Below are positions 18,097 to 27,500 of a stretch of DNA of 64,000 nucleotides, in pieces; positions within the stretch are counted from its first letter, which is position 1; every line of letters starts with the position of its first letter. The notes below the pieces were generated by a model. The model saw only the letters and a program-made list of their open reading frames with translations, made no database searches and was not told where the DNA came from. Position numbers and translations under genes: made by a program. This DNA is from Hyphomicrobiales bacterium. Lineage in GTDB: Bacteria > Pseudomonadota > Alphaproteobacteria > Rhizobiales > Rhizobiaceae. Location: the NCBI GenBank assembly GCA_900472295.1, contig UCIA01000021.1:123097-187096 (forward strand), read 5' to 3'.

Positions 18097-18534
18097 TCAG
18101 CCTTTTTTGATCCGGTAGCCCTGATGGCAGGTGCCGCAATCGGAGCCGATGGTGCCGACCTGCGCCTTCAGGGCGTCGACATCGGCAGGGGCAGCGGCGA
18201 CCGCGGCCTTGACGTCGGCAAGATACTTGTCTTCGGCCGATTTGAAGCCAGCCATGTCTTCCCAGATCTTTGGCGAAGCGGTGGTGTCGCCCGTATCGCT
18301 GCCGGCCGGGAACAGCGCGTCGACATCGAATTTCTCGGCATTGACCTGCAGCGCCTGCAACTGCGTCAGCACGGCGGCGGCATCGAAGTCTGCTTCCCCC
18401 TTGGCGATTTTCGACAGACCGCCGACGAGTTTTCCGCGCTCCTTCATCAGTCCCTGTCGGTCGAGGATCGGGTCGGCAAAAGCAGCCGAGACGGCGAGGC
18501 TGAGCATAGAGATGGCGATGACAAGCTTTCTCAT
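18097..18534 (-). CDS. Class II cytochrome c (c556/c' family)
   Basis: A 145-aa protein with a cleavable signal peptide (LVIAISMLSLAVSAAFA) and a single heme motif close to the C-terminus, CGTCH (Cys133-His137) followed by QGYRIKKG. A C-terminal heme on a four-helix bundle is the hallmark of class II cytochromes. The N-terminal DRQGLMKERGK matches the conserved helix with the axial or distal Met. It is 9 bp upstream of the diheme cytochrome gene and probably its electron-transfer partner. The possible donor or acceptor is not visible. Confidence 0.9.
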   Translation of the reverse strand: MRKLVIAISMLSLAVSAAFADPILDRQGLMKERGKLVGGLSKIAKGEADFDAAAVLTQLQALQVNAEKFDVDALFPAGSDTGDTTASPKIWEDMAGFKSAEDKYLADVKAAVAAAPADVDALKAQVGTIGSDCGTCHQGYRIKKG

Positions 18535-18647
18535 TCAATTGGCTCCAGGATGATGAGGGGTCGCGACCTAACGTAAACGGTTGGCGGCCTGAGATTATTC
18601 CCTGGTCGCCGCACGGATTGTGCCGATTTTCTGTGTGCTCCCGTTTC

Positions 18648-18684
18648 GAGCTGAAAAAGAAAAGCCCCGGGGATACCGGGGCTT
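18648..18684 (-). terminator. Rho-independent terminator after sodB
   Basis: A 9-bp stem AAGCCCCGG (18662-18670) / CCGGGGCTT (18676-18684) with a 5-nt loop. On the minus strand it is followed by a T-rich tail. It sits 12 bp after the sodB stop. Confidence 0.88.
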
Positions 18685-18695
18685 CTCTAGGCTGA

Positions 18696-19298
18696 TCAGG
18701 CTTTCGCCTTTTCGTAGAGTTCCAGGACATGGTCCCAGTTGATGAGGCTGTCGACGAAGGCCTCGAGATATTTCGGCCGCGCGTTGCGATAGTCGATGTA
18801 ATAGGAATGTTCCCAGACATCGACGCCGAGGATCGGCGATGCGCCATGAACCAGCGGGTTCTCGCCATTCGGCGTCTTGGAGATCGCCAGCTTGCCGTCC
18901 TTGACCGAGACCCAGGCCCAGCCCGAGCCGAACTGCGTGGTGCCGGCGGCGATGAAGTCGGCCTTGAACTTGTCGTAACCGCCGAGATCGGCGTCGACCG
19001 CCTTCTGCAAGGCGCCCGGGAGCTTGTTGCCGCCGCCGCCCTTCTTCATCCACTTCCAGAAATGGATGTGGTTGTAGTGCTGGGCTGCGTTGTTGAAGAG
19101 GCCGGCATTCTTGCCGAACGACTGCTTGACCACCTCTTCGACCGACAGGTCGCCAAGACCGGCTTCGGCGGCCAGCTTGTTGCCGTTGTCGACATAGGCC
19201 TTGTGGTGCTTGTCGTGGTGGTACTCCAGCGTCTCCTTCGACATGTAGGGCTGCAGAGCCTCGTAGTCGTAGGGCAAGGCGGGCAATTCAAAAGCCAT
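18696..19298 (-). CDS. sodB: Superoxide dismutase (Fe-type, Fe/Mn family)
   Basis: A 200-aa enzyme that converts superoxide to oxygen and hydrogen peroxide. Metal ligands of the family are visible: His in LEYHHDKHHKAYV, His in AAQHYNHIHFWKWM, and Asp and His in DVWEHSYYIDYRN. The AAQHYNHIHFW and GSGWAW context fits the Fe-type branch rather than Mn, though metal choice cannot be settled from sequence. No signal peptide, so cytoplasmic. A GAGGAG ribosome-binding site precedes ATG 19298. Own terminator at 18648-18684. Confidence 0.96.
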   Translation of the reverse strand: MAFELPALPYDYEALQPYMSKETLEYHHDKHHKAYVDNGNKLAAEAGLGDLSVEEVVKQSFGKNAGLFNNAAQHYNHIHFWKWMKKGGGGNKLPGALQKAVDADLGGYDKFKADFIAAGTTQFGSGWAWVSVKDGKLAISKTPNGENPLVHGASPILGVDVWEHSYYIDYRNARPKYLEAFVDSLINWDHVLELYEKAKA

Positions 19299-19405
19299 CG
19301 GTCATACTCCTCGTGGAAAAAACCCGGTGCGGATACCGGATTAAGATAGGGCTGGATTGATCTGGAACAACTCCGGAATGAAGCGCCGGTTGCCTTTTTA
19401 GCGGC

Positions 19406-20284
19406 TCAATTGACGGAAGTCGAATGCGCCCATTCCCAATAGAGCTCGCGCGCCTTCTTGGCCACCGGCCCGGGCTGCAGATCGCGGGTCTCCATGCGGG
19501 TAATCGGCACGACCTTGGAATGGTTTCCGGTCGAAAAGATCTCGTCGGCTTCGAGAAAGTCGCGCACCGACAGCATTTTTTCGGTGGTCTTGAAGCCGTA
19601 TTCGCCAAGCAGCGTCATGGTGCGCGAGCGGGTGATGCCGGACAGGAAGGTGCCGTTCGGCGCCGGCGTCAGCACATGGCCATCCTTGACCAGGAAGATG
19701 TTCGAGGTTCCTGTCTCGGCGACATTGCCCAGCATGTCGAGCACCAGCGCATTGTCGAAGCCTCGCCCTTTTGCTTCGAGAATGGCGCGGCCATTGTTGG
19801 GGTAGAGGCAGCCGGCCTTGGCGTTGGTCGGCATGGTCTCGAAGGTCGGCCGCCGGAACGGCGACACGGTGATCGAAAAGCCGGCCGGCGAGATCATCGG
19901 CGATTCGTAGAGGCAAAGGCAGAAGCGGGTCGATGACGGATCGGCCGGCACGCCCATATAGCCGCCATGCTCGGCCCAGTACATCGGCCTGATATAGACC
20001 GCCGTCTTGCCGTCGAACTTCTTCAGCCCGTCCCAGGTCAGGCCGACGATCTCGTCGACGCTCATCGACGGCGCGAGACCGAGCGCGATCGCCGACGCGT
20101 TCACCCTGGCGGCATGCAGCTCGAGGTCGGGGGCGACGCCTTCGAACCAACGGCCGCCGTCGAAGACGCTGGTGGCAAGCCACATGGCGTGGCTGCGCGG
20201 CCCCAGAATGGCGACGTTGCCTTCGTACCAGTCGCCGTCGACGAAGGTCCATGTCGTCGAGAGCGCCGCAGTCGCCAGTGTCAT
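19406..20284 (-). CDS. Branched-chain amino-acid aminotransferase-like protein (class IV)
   Basis: A 292-aa fold-type IV PLP enzyme. The PLP lysine is in NAKAGCLYPNN. Other class IV hallmarks are YIRPMYWAEHG, the GNVAETGTSNIF loop that holds the PLP phosphate, and LSGITRSRTM near the C-terminal half. Such enzymes transfer amino groups between branched-chain amino acids and 2-oxoglutarate; D-amino-acid or aminodeoxychorismate specificity is less likely. ATG 20284 was chosen over an earlier frame start at 20356 because the first residues there are non-conserved. It is divergent from the haloacid dehalogenase gene. Confidence 0.88.
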   Translation of the reverse strand: MTLATAALSTTWTFVDGDWYEGNVAILGPRSHAMWLATSVFDGGRWFEGVAPDLELHAARVNASAIALGLAPSMSVDEIVGLTWDGLKKFDGKTAVYIRPMYWAEHGGYMGVPADPSSTRFCLCLYESPMISPAGFSITVSPFRRPTFETMPTNAKAGCLYPNNGRAILEAKGRGFDNALVLDMLGNVAETGTSNIFLVKDGHVLTPAPNGTFLSGITRSRTMTLLGEYGFKTTEKMLSVRDFLEADEIFSTGNHSKVVPITRMETRDLQPGPVAKKARELYWEWAHSTSVN

Positions 20285-20438
20285 TGCTTGGTTCCGTTTC
20301 AATGCTGCCTGTGGCCGGCATAGGAAGATGCTTTGGCCGGCGCCGTCAACCGGCATGGAGCGGATTTTGTTGAGGCCAGCGGGCGCGCAAACGCAATCGC
20401 TGCTTGCACCTTGCCCCGCCTGCCCTCAAAACTGCGTT

Positions 20439-21101
20439 ATGCATTACGCGGCTTACGTTTTCGACGCCTATGGCACGTTGTTCGATGTGCACGCAGCCGT
20501 GCGCCGTCATGCCGGCGAGACCGGGCCGGACGGCCAGCTGCTGTCGGAGATTTGGCGCGCCAAGCAGCTGGAATATTCCTGGGTGCGCACGCTGATGGGC
20601 AGTTATGCCGATTTCTGGCAGCTTACCGAGCAGGCGCTCGATTTTGCCCTGCGCAAGGTTCCTTCCGTCGACAAGGGGCTGAAGGCCAAGCTGCTCGAAG
20701 CCTATTGGCGGCTCGACTGCTATCCGGAAGTGCCGGCGGTGCTCAAGGCGCTCAAAGCTTCCGGCGCCAAGCTCGCCATCCTGTCCAATGGTTCGCCCGA
20801 AATGCTGGAAGCGGCGGTCAAGTCGGCGGCGCTCGACCAGGTGCTGGACGACATCTTTTCGGTCGATGCCGTCAAGCGCTTCAAGACCGACCCGTCGGTC
20901 TACGACCTGGTGGCCACCAGCTGGCGCCTCTATCCCGGCGCTGTCTCGTTTCAGTCTTCCAACCGCTGGGACATTGCCGGAGCGACCAAATTCGGTTTTC
21001 GCACCGTGTGGATCAACCGCGCCAACCAGCCCGAGGAATACCGGGATTTCCCGCCGGCGCTGATCCTGCCGTCGCTTGAAGGGTTGCTCACCGGCGGCTG
21101 A
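20439..21101 (+). CDS. Haloacid dehalogenase, type II
   Basis: A 220-aa HAD-superfamily hydrolase matching L-2-haloacid dehalogenases. The nucleophile is Asp9 in VFDAYGTLFDV, which is the type II dehalogenase variant of motif I. Motif II is Ser in LSNGSP, and motif III is SSNRWDIAGA. The cap region contains the expected Arg/Trp-rich segment. These enzymes hydrolyse (S)-2-haloalkanoic acids to (R)-2-hydroxy acids; in soil bacteria many close relatives act on natural substrates not yet known. It is divergent from the aminotransferase gene with a 154-bp shared upstream region. Confidence 0.9.
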   Translation: MHYAAYVFDAYGTLFDVHAAVRRHAGETGPDGQLLSEIWRAKQLEYSWVRTLMGSYADFWQLTEQALDFALRKVPSVDKGLKAKLLEAYWRLDCYPEVPAVLKALKASGAKLAILSNGSPEMLEAAVKSAALDQVLDDIFSVDAVKRFKTDPSVYDLVATSWRLYPGAVSFQSSNRWDIAGATKFGFRTVWINRANQPEEYRDFPPALILPSLEGLLTGG

Positions 21102-21108
21102 CTAACCC

Positions 21109-21128
21109 CTGTTGCCTCAAAGCAACAG
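21109..21128 (+). terminator. Hairpin after haloacid dehalogenase gene (weak terminator)
   Basis: A 7-bp stem CTGTTGC / GCAACAG with a 6-nt loop lies 7 bp after the stop. No T tract follows, so the terminator call is uncertain. Confidence 0.35.
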
Positions 21129-21278
21129 TGGCATGGCGGTCACAGCTTCGCCTTTGTTTGTCCACCCTCAGGCCAGAATCGGAACCGCCTATCGCGCCAG
21201 GCATTGGGGGAGGCCGACACCTGCGCCGCCTGAAGGCATTCACGCTTTCTTGCGATTTGAGACTTAAAAAAGGCAACC

Positions 21279-22082
21279 ATGTTGAAGACCGAATTCGACC
21301 CCTATCGCCTGAGCCGTCGCGGCTTTCTGAACGCCGCTGCGCTTGGCGCCGCCTCGATTGCGGTCTCCGCCTGCACCACCACCCGACCGACGCCGGTCGA
21401 GCCGCCGCCGCCGGCCTATGAAGAGCCGCCGCTCGGCGATTATGCGACAATGTACGGCCCGGTTTCGGACAGCGGCTTCGACCTGCCGGCCATCCCGATC
21501 AGCAAGATGGACCCACAGTTCCTGCGCCAGATCGTTCCCGACCCGACCGGCCAGAGGCCGGGCACCATCGTTGTCGATACAAGCAACCATTTCCTTTATC
21601 TGGTGCGCGAAGGCGGCCAGGCGATGCGCTATGGCGTCGGCCTCGGCCGTGCCGGCTTCGCATGGTCGGGCGACGCCGTCGTCCAGTGGAAGCAGAAATG
21701 GCCGAAATGGACGCCGCCGGATGAGATGGTCGCCCGCCAGCCGGAGCTGGAGCAGTACAGCGCCAAGAATGGCGGCATGGCCGGCGGCCTGAAGAACCCG
21801 CTCGGCGCCCGCGCGCTCTATCTGTTCCAGGGCAATGTCGACACGCTCTACCGCCTGCACGGCTCACCGGAATGGAACTCGATCGGCAAATCCGTCTCGT
21901 CGGGCTGCGTGCGTCTGATGAACCAGGATATCATCGATCTCTACGATCGCGTGCCCTCGAAGAGCCCGGTCATGGTGACGTCAGATGTCAGCCAGCCGAT
22001 GGTGGCGTCGGCAAACCGCAGTGCCATTCCGATCGACGGTGGCGTGCCGGACGGCTCGGTTCTGCTCGGCCCGGTGAACTGA
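21279..22082 (+). CDS. L,D-transpeptidase (YkuD domain), exported
   Basis: A 267-aa protein. The N-terminus is a twin-arginine-like signal (LSRRGFLNAAALGAAS) ending in a lipobox-like VSAC, so it may be an exported lipoprotein. After a Pro-rich linker the YkuD domain spans about residues 92-240. Catalytic Cys210 is in SSGCVRLMN, preceded by the conserved His in YRLHGSPEW. It forms 3-3 cross-links in peptidoglycan or attaches proteins to it. Rhizobia carry many paralogues of this class. It stands alone. Confidence 0.92.
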   Translation: MLKTEFDPYRLSRRGFLNAAALGAASIAVSACTTTRPTPVEPPPPAYEEPPLGDYATMYGPVSDSGFDLPAIPISKMDPQFLRQIVPDPTGQRPGTIVVDTSNHFLYLVREGGQAMRYGVGLGRAGFAWSGDAVVQWKQKWPKWTPPDEMVARQPELEQYSAKNGGMAGGLKNPLGARALYLFQGNVDTLYRLHGSPEWNSIGKSVSSGCVRLMNQDIIDLYDRVPSKSPVMVTSDVSQPMVASANRSAIPIDGGVPDGSVLLGPVN

Positions 22083-22371
22083 ACGGCATTCTTGCGATGC
22101 AGGTGAAGCGGCAAGTTCGCCGCTCCATGCCGCAAACTTCGTCGAGATTCCGATAGCTTTACGCGACTGTCCGGGTTTGGCATCCAAGACATGCAAGGTC
22201 AGCAGCAGGAGGCCAGACAAGACTTCCAGACGAGCTATGGAGCCGGTACAGTCGGCGCGTCCATGCCCGTCAATCCCGACGCTGTGTTTCGTCACCGATG
22301 CATGTATATTCAACGGGAACAGAATTGCAGAGATATACGTTTTAATTTGATCATCAATGGCGGGGGCGCCA

Positions 22372-22572
22372 ATGGTTGGATTTGAATTCGATAGTCCGCC
22401 GGCTGATGGCTCCGAGGTCAACCTGTCGGCCGAATGCGAGCGCCAATTGCTGCCGCTCGTCAGCGGAATTGTCGAGGCGGCGGTTACCGCCGGGTGGAGC
22501 CGGGAGGACGTTCTTCTGGCCATGGTTGAGCTGTCCTGGGATCTGTACGAGAAACGTCGGGGCGATCTTTAG
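22372..22572 (+). CDS. Small hypothetical protein (66 aa)
   Basis: A 66-aa acidic, helical protein. ATG 22372 has a GGGGGC ribosome-binding element 6-8 nt upstream; an in-frame start at 22357 would add five residues. It contains CERQLLPLVSGIVEAAV and a WSREDVLLAMVELSW helix. No signal peptide or known domain. Small proteins of this shape are common as unnamed genes in Mesorhizobium. It lies alone between the L,D-transpeptidase and AraC genes; function unknown. Confidence 0.6.
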   Translation: MVGFEFDSPPADGSEVNLSAECERQLLPLVSGIVEAAVTAGWSREDVLLAMVELSWDLYEKRRGDL

Positions 22573-23006
22573 CGGCCCTGTGCCCGTCATTCCGTATCGG
22601 GGTACAGATCGGGTCGCGCGGCAGGAGCTGGACACGATCCCCGAAAATACCAGCTCCGGAAGAGCACCATGTGTCCGTCGGAATGGCGGCAAGGCCACCA
22701 GCTCTGCCAACAGCCGCGCGATCTATATTCAAGACACAACGCTGGATTGCGCAATCTACCGCTCGATGCACAAGAATTAGGCAAGACGGGTAATATAGCA
22801 TCGGCAAATCGTAAGATTAGTTCTTGCTAAAGAGCAAAACCTGTAGATTCCTGACCCAACTATGCCGAAAATCTTCTTTTCAATATAAAGCAACGCTTTT
22901 AAGGTTCGAAAGAACGCTCAGGAATCGAGGTGAACTCTGGGCGCCTCCGTACAGCACAGAATTAACGATCGGCGCACGGCTGAGGCAAGACGGAGATGCA
23001 ACACAG
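22573..23006. other. Intergenic region upstream of AraC regulator
   Basis: 434 bp with lower GC than the neighbours (especially 22780-22920). Open frames cross it on both strands but none has plausible codon use or a known domain. The AraC frame itself stays open back to 22824, so a longer start cannot be excluded. No repeat or RNA gene seen. Confidence 0.4.
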
Positions 23007-23900
23007 ATGCAACGTCCTGGAGAGGCCGGGACAGACCGGCGGCGCGCGGAACGGCGCATCTTCGATGGAATTCCGGAAAGCGCGGGGCGGCGCATGGTCA
23101 CCTCTAGAGGCGGCGCGGCTCATGCTGTTTTCGCGCCGGGATCATGCACGTTCAACGCGGAACACCATTTCGCTTCGGTTATGCTCAAGCCCTCGCCGGG
23201 AGTAGCGGCGTCGCTCGGCAGCGGCAAAATCCACGAGTATGACGGCAACGCCGGCACGATCGCGATCATCCCGGCGAATATCGCAAGCAGGATGACCTGG
23301 TCATTCGCCACAGAGATCACAATGGTCGCGCTCGCCCCCGAGACGCTGAGCGAACTGGCAGAGCGTGAATTCGGCACCGGCCGGGCCGAACTCCAGCCAC
23401 CGCCTTTCGGAACTGTCGATCCGCAGGCGCTGCAACTTGCGCATCTGCTGAAGGTCGAACTGACGCGGCGGGAGGCTCCAAATGAGCTCTATGTCGACTC
23501 GCTGGTCACCATGTTCGGCGTCCATATGCTTCGGAACTACGCAGGAGTGGGAAAGTTGCCACAAGGTCCAAAGGGCGGCCTGTCGAACCGCTCCGCCCGA
23601 AGGGTGCAGGAATTCCTGGAGGTGAAGTTCTCCAGCAAGATTTCGGTGGCCGAGCTTGCCGCGATCTCCAGCCTTTCACCGCGCCACTTCATCCTGGCAT
23701 TCACCAAGACCTTCGGCGAGCCGCCGCACAAATATCTGCTGCGGCTGCGTCTCGATTTCGCTGAAAAACTTCTCCTCGAAAGCGATTTGCCGATTGCCGA
23801 AGTTGCTCATTTGAGTGGATTTTCCGACCAGAGCCACCTGACGGTCACCATGTCGAAATACCGCAACAGGACCCCTAAACAGGTGAAGCTGCAGCGGTGA
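23007..23900 (+). CDS. AraC family transcriptional regulator
   Basis: About 297 aa. The C-terminal 100 residues are two helix-turn-helix motifs of the AraC family: ISVAELAAISSLSPRHFILAF and PIAEVAHLSGFSDQSHLTVTM, ending in RNRTPKQV. The N-terminal part is a cupin-like effector or dimerisation domain with no recognised ligand motif. The frame is open from 22824, but ATG 23007 was chosen because the earlier part looks non-coding. It lies 216 bp upstream of and co-directional with the adhesin gene run, which makes it a candidate regulator of that run. The ligand is unknown. Confidence 0.85.
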   Translation: MQRPGEAGTDRRRAERRIFDGIPESAGRRMVTSRGGAAHAVFAPGSCTFNAEHHFASVMLKPSPGVAASLGSGKIHEYDGNAGTIAIIPANIASRMTWSFATEITMVALAPETLSELAEREFGTGRAELQPPPFGTVDPQALQLAHLLKVELTRREAPNELYVDSLVTMFGVHMLRNYAGVGKLPQGPKGGLSNRSARRVQEFLEVKFSSKISVAELAAISSLSPRHFILAFTKTFGEPPHKYLLRLRLDFAEKLLLESDLPIAEVAHLSGFSDQSHLTVTMSKYRNRTPKQVKLQR

Positions 23901-23948
23901 CATTTGCCGCGAGCGCCTCCCGCTTCGCCGCAGCGATCGATCGCAAGA

Positions 23949-23963
23949 TTTTGGTAACCAAAA
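23949..23963. promoter_or_regulatory. Palindrome upstream of adhesin operon, candidate operator
   Basis: TTTTGGTAACCAAAA is a perfect 7-1-7 palindrome, extendable to GCAA/TTGC arms with a one-base bulge. It sits about 155 bp upstream of the first gene of the adhesin run and 50 bp after the AraC stop. No T tract follows, so it is not a typical terminator. Regulator binding is inference. Confidence 0.45.
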
Positions 23964-24116
23964 GTTGCGTTGCAGAGCGGCCACACCTGCCGCTCAGCGC
24001 TCAAAGACCGGATTTTCCTACAAAGATTCCGGACTTTTCCAAAATACATACGCCGCGAACCTGCTCATGGTCGCGATGATAGGTCATTTGGGGCGGGGGC
24101 AACCAGATGAAGCAGC

Positions 24117-24551
24117 ATGTCGCCCATGGACATTCAATTCGCGGAAATCGAGGTCTTCGCACCCAAGGCCGAAGCGGCGTGGGCCGCGTTGCAGCGCCAA
24201 TACGCCAGCCGGATCAGCGGTGCGGAACTCGACCATCTCCTGGCCTGTTTCGTGCTTGGCCTGACCTCTCCGGCTTGTGGCGAAGGCGATCCGGGATTTC
24301 ATTTCGATCTCTGCCGCGCGCTGGTGGCGATAAACCTGTCGCCGGAGCGGACCGAAGCCGCCTTGCATACGGTTCCCGAGCCGACGCAGCCCTGGGTCGC
24401 TAGCGCCTGCCAGCTGATTGAAAAACAAGGTGTGAAGATAGGTCTCTCGCTGCGAGAGACGACGGGCAATTTCAAGGATTTTTTGGCCGTCGAGGCGAAT
24501 GATGCGGCACATCAGGGCGCCTCGGCACTTGCGAGGGAAAAAGTAGCATGA
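24117..24551 (+). CDS. Unknown 144-aa protein coupled to the trimeric autotransporter
   Basis: A soluble, mostly helical protein without signal peptide, membrane helix or recognised domain. It contains AEAAWAALQRQYASRISGAEL, a Cys-containing central part (HLLACFVLGLTSPACGEG), and an acidic C-terminus. Its stop overlaps the adhesin start as ATGA (24548-24551), so the adhesin is translated right after it. That coupling suggests a partner role such as a cytoplasmic factor for adhesin synthesis or export; this is inference. The two candidate starts, 24117 and 24126, differ by three codons. Confidence 0.7.
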   Translation: MSPMDIQFAEIEVFAPKAEAAWAALQRQYASRISGAELDHLLACFVLGLTSPACGEGDPGFHFDLCRALVAINLSPERTEAALHTVPEPTQPWVASACQLIEKQGVKIGLSLRETTGNFKDFLAVEANDAAHQGASALAREKVA

Positions 24552-27500
24552 CCAGAAGCGTCGAGGGGCGGGCTAGGATCGAACTTTCTTCAAGCTTTGT
24601 CGGAAACTGGATCGCGGGCGCGGCCGACAGCCGCTCGGTGCGGCGCCGCCTGATGGCGGTGCTGCGCAACGCGTGCCGCGTGCTCGGCATGCGCCGCAAA
24701 GGTCTGGGGCTTGGTGCGCTGGGCAGCGGACGGATGCTGGCGGCGGCGCTGGGGGCGATCGCATTGGGAGGTATCGCCACCCCGGCATCGGCACAATATG
24801 CCGCCGGAGGCGGGTCCGCGACCGCTCCCGAGACCGTCGCGATCGGAAACGGCTCAACAGCCAACGTTAACTGGGCCATAGCGCTCGGCTTCCAGGCCCA
24901 GTCGACGGCGCAATACTCGATCGCCATCGGCCGGACCGCGTCGGCCACGGGTCCCGGCGGCGCGGTGGCGCTCGGCTCCGGCACAATCTCAAACAACGTC
25001 AATACGGTAGCAATTGGCGTCAACGCCAGTGCCACCAACGCCGGTGCCAGCGCTCTCGGCACCTTCGCTGTTGCTTCGGGTGGCAACTCCACCGCCGTCG
25101 GTGTCAGTTCCTTGGCCAGCGGCGGCACGTCGTTCGCCGGAGGCTGGGGATCCCAGGCCACCGGGACGCGCGCCATCGCGATCGGGAGCCAGGCAGTCTC
25201 GTCGGGACTGGACACCGTTGCCCAAGGTACCAACACCATTGCAAACAGCCAAAATGCTATCGCTGTAGGCTTCCAGTCGACCGCAACCGGGGTAAACGCC
25301 GTCTATCTCGGCTCGCGCACCGCCGCGGGGACGGGAGCGTTGGCACAGAGCGCCATCGGCATCGGCACCGATGTGACGGCGTCTCAGGTCGACGCCACTG
25401 CGATCGGCCGCCAAAGCCGGGCGACGGGCACGAGCGCTACGGCGATGGGTCGGAACGCCAGCGCCTGGGGCAACCAGTCCATCGCACTTGGCCTGGGCGC
25501 GATCGCGGGCGTTCAGGCCAACACGGCCTTGCCCAACAGCATCGCGATCGGCACCAATTCACTTTCTTCCGGCGCTTTCGGCGTCGCCATCGGCAGTGCC
25601 GCAAATGCGACTGCCGACGCGGGCACGGCAGTCGGCAACACCGCCATTGCCAGCGGCCAGAACGCCTCCGCATTTGGGTCCGGAGCGAATGCGACGGGAG
25701 CCAATTCTCTCGCTGCCGGCGTCAGCGCCAATGCCAGCGGAATCGGCAGCACCGCGCTCGGCGTCGGCGCTGTAACCAGCGCCACGAATGCCGTCGCTGT
25801 CGGCACTTCGGCGAGCGCTTCCGGGTTGAACTCCATCTATATCGGCGCGCGCACCTTTGGAGCCGGGGCCAGCGCACAGGGCGCCATCGGCATCGGCACG
25901 GATGTGTCGGCGTCCTCCGCCAACTCCGTCGCCATCGGCACAAGGGCGAATGCAAGCGGCGGCAAGGCCGTCGCCATCGGCGCCGACAATGTCGCTTACG
26001 GAGACGGCGCGGTGTCCATCGGCGATCCCAGTTACGCCAGCGGCACCGGCGCCTTTACCGGCGGCGCCAACAACATCGCCAACAGCGACGGCACGGCGAG
26101 TGCCACCGCGGCCAATATGGCCAACGGCGCGGTCGCCATCGGCAACAACAACAAGGCCATCGGGCAAGGCTCGGTGGCGCTGGGCAACGGCTCCACCGCC
26201 GGTGCTGCCGGCCTCGCCGGCAACGTCGCGCTGGGCAATGGTGCGACGGCGGCGGCAAGCTCCGGCGACGTGGCGCTCGGCTCGGGTTCGGTCACCGCTA
26301 CGGCGGTCGGCACGGCCAGCACGACGATAGGCGGCGTCAACTACAATTTCGCCGGCACGACGCCGACATCGACGGTGAGCGTCGGCGCAGTGGGCGCGGA
26401 GCGGACCATCACCAATGTCGCGGCCGGCCGGCTCAGCAACTCATCGACCGACGCGATCAACGGCTCGCAGTTGTTCGCCACCAACCAGCAGGTGACGCAG
26501 AACACCACCGATATCGCCGCCAACACCGCCGACATCACCAATCTCGGCAACACGATCACCGACATCAACAGCGGCGCGGGCATCAAATATTTCCATGCCA
26601 ATTCGACGCTGGCGGATTCCCAGGCTCTGGGGACGGATTCGGTCGCCATCGGTCCGAACGCAATCGCCAACAATGCCGGCGACGTGGCGATCGGATCGGG
26701 CGCGGTGTCGACCGTGACGACGGCGGTCGGCGGCACCACGATCGGCGGCGTTGCGTACACCTTCGCCGGCACGACGCCGGCGGGCGCGTTCTCGGTCGGC
26801 TCGGTGGGCGCCGAACGCCAGATCCAGAACGTCGCGGCAGGACAGTTGAGCGGCACGTCGACCGATGCGGTCAACGGCTCGCAGCTGTTTGCGACCAACC
26901 AGCAGGTGACGCAGAACACGACCGATATAGCCGCCAACACCGCTGACATCGCTGCCAACACCGCCGACATCACCAATCTCGGCAATTCGATCAGCAACAT
27001 TACCGGCGACACCTCGACGGCCTATACCGACGCCAATGGCGACGGCATACGCTATGTGCGCACCAACGACAGGACGCTTGCCGTCACCGACTCCTTCGCG
27101 CAAGGGATCGGCTCTTCCGCCCTCGGCTACCAGGCGACCGCGAGCGCCGACAATGCGCTGGCGCTCGGCCGCGACACCCAGGCCAGCGTGATCGGCGGCG
27201 TGGCGCTCGGCGCCGGCTCCGTTTCGGATCGTGCGGTCGCGCCCACATCGGGATCGATCCTCTCCGGCACCGGCCTCATTCCCTACAACACCGCGGACAT
27301 GAGCCTGCTCGGCGCCGTCTCGGTCGGCACCTCAACCTCCTATCGCCAGATCATCAACGTGGCCGACGGCACGCAGGACCAGGACGCGGTCACGCTTCGC
27401 CAGTTGAAGGGCGCGCTGAGCTCGTTCGCGGTGACGGGGAGCCTGTACTTCCACGCCAATTCGACGGCCGCGGATTCGCTTGCGGTCGGCGTCGATTCGG

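Noticed and set aside
22376..22780. A 134-codon plus-strand frame overlapping the small 66-aa gene
   Set aside because: It starts inside the small gene in another frame, has irregular Cys/Arg/Ser composition, and continues through AT-rich non-coding DNA.
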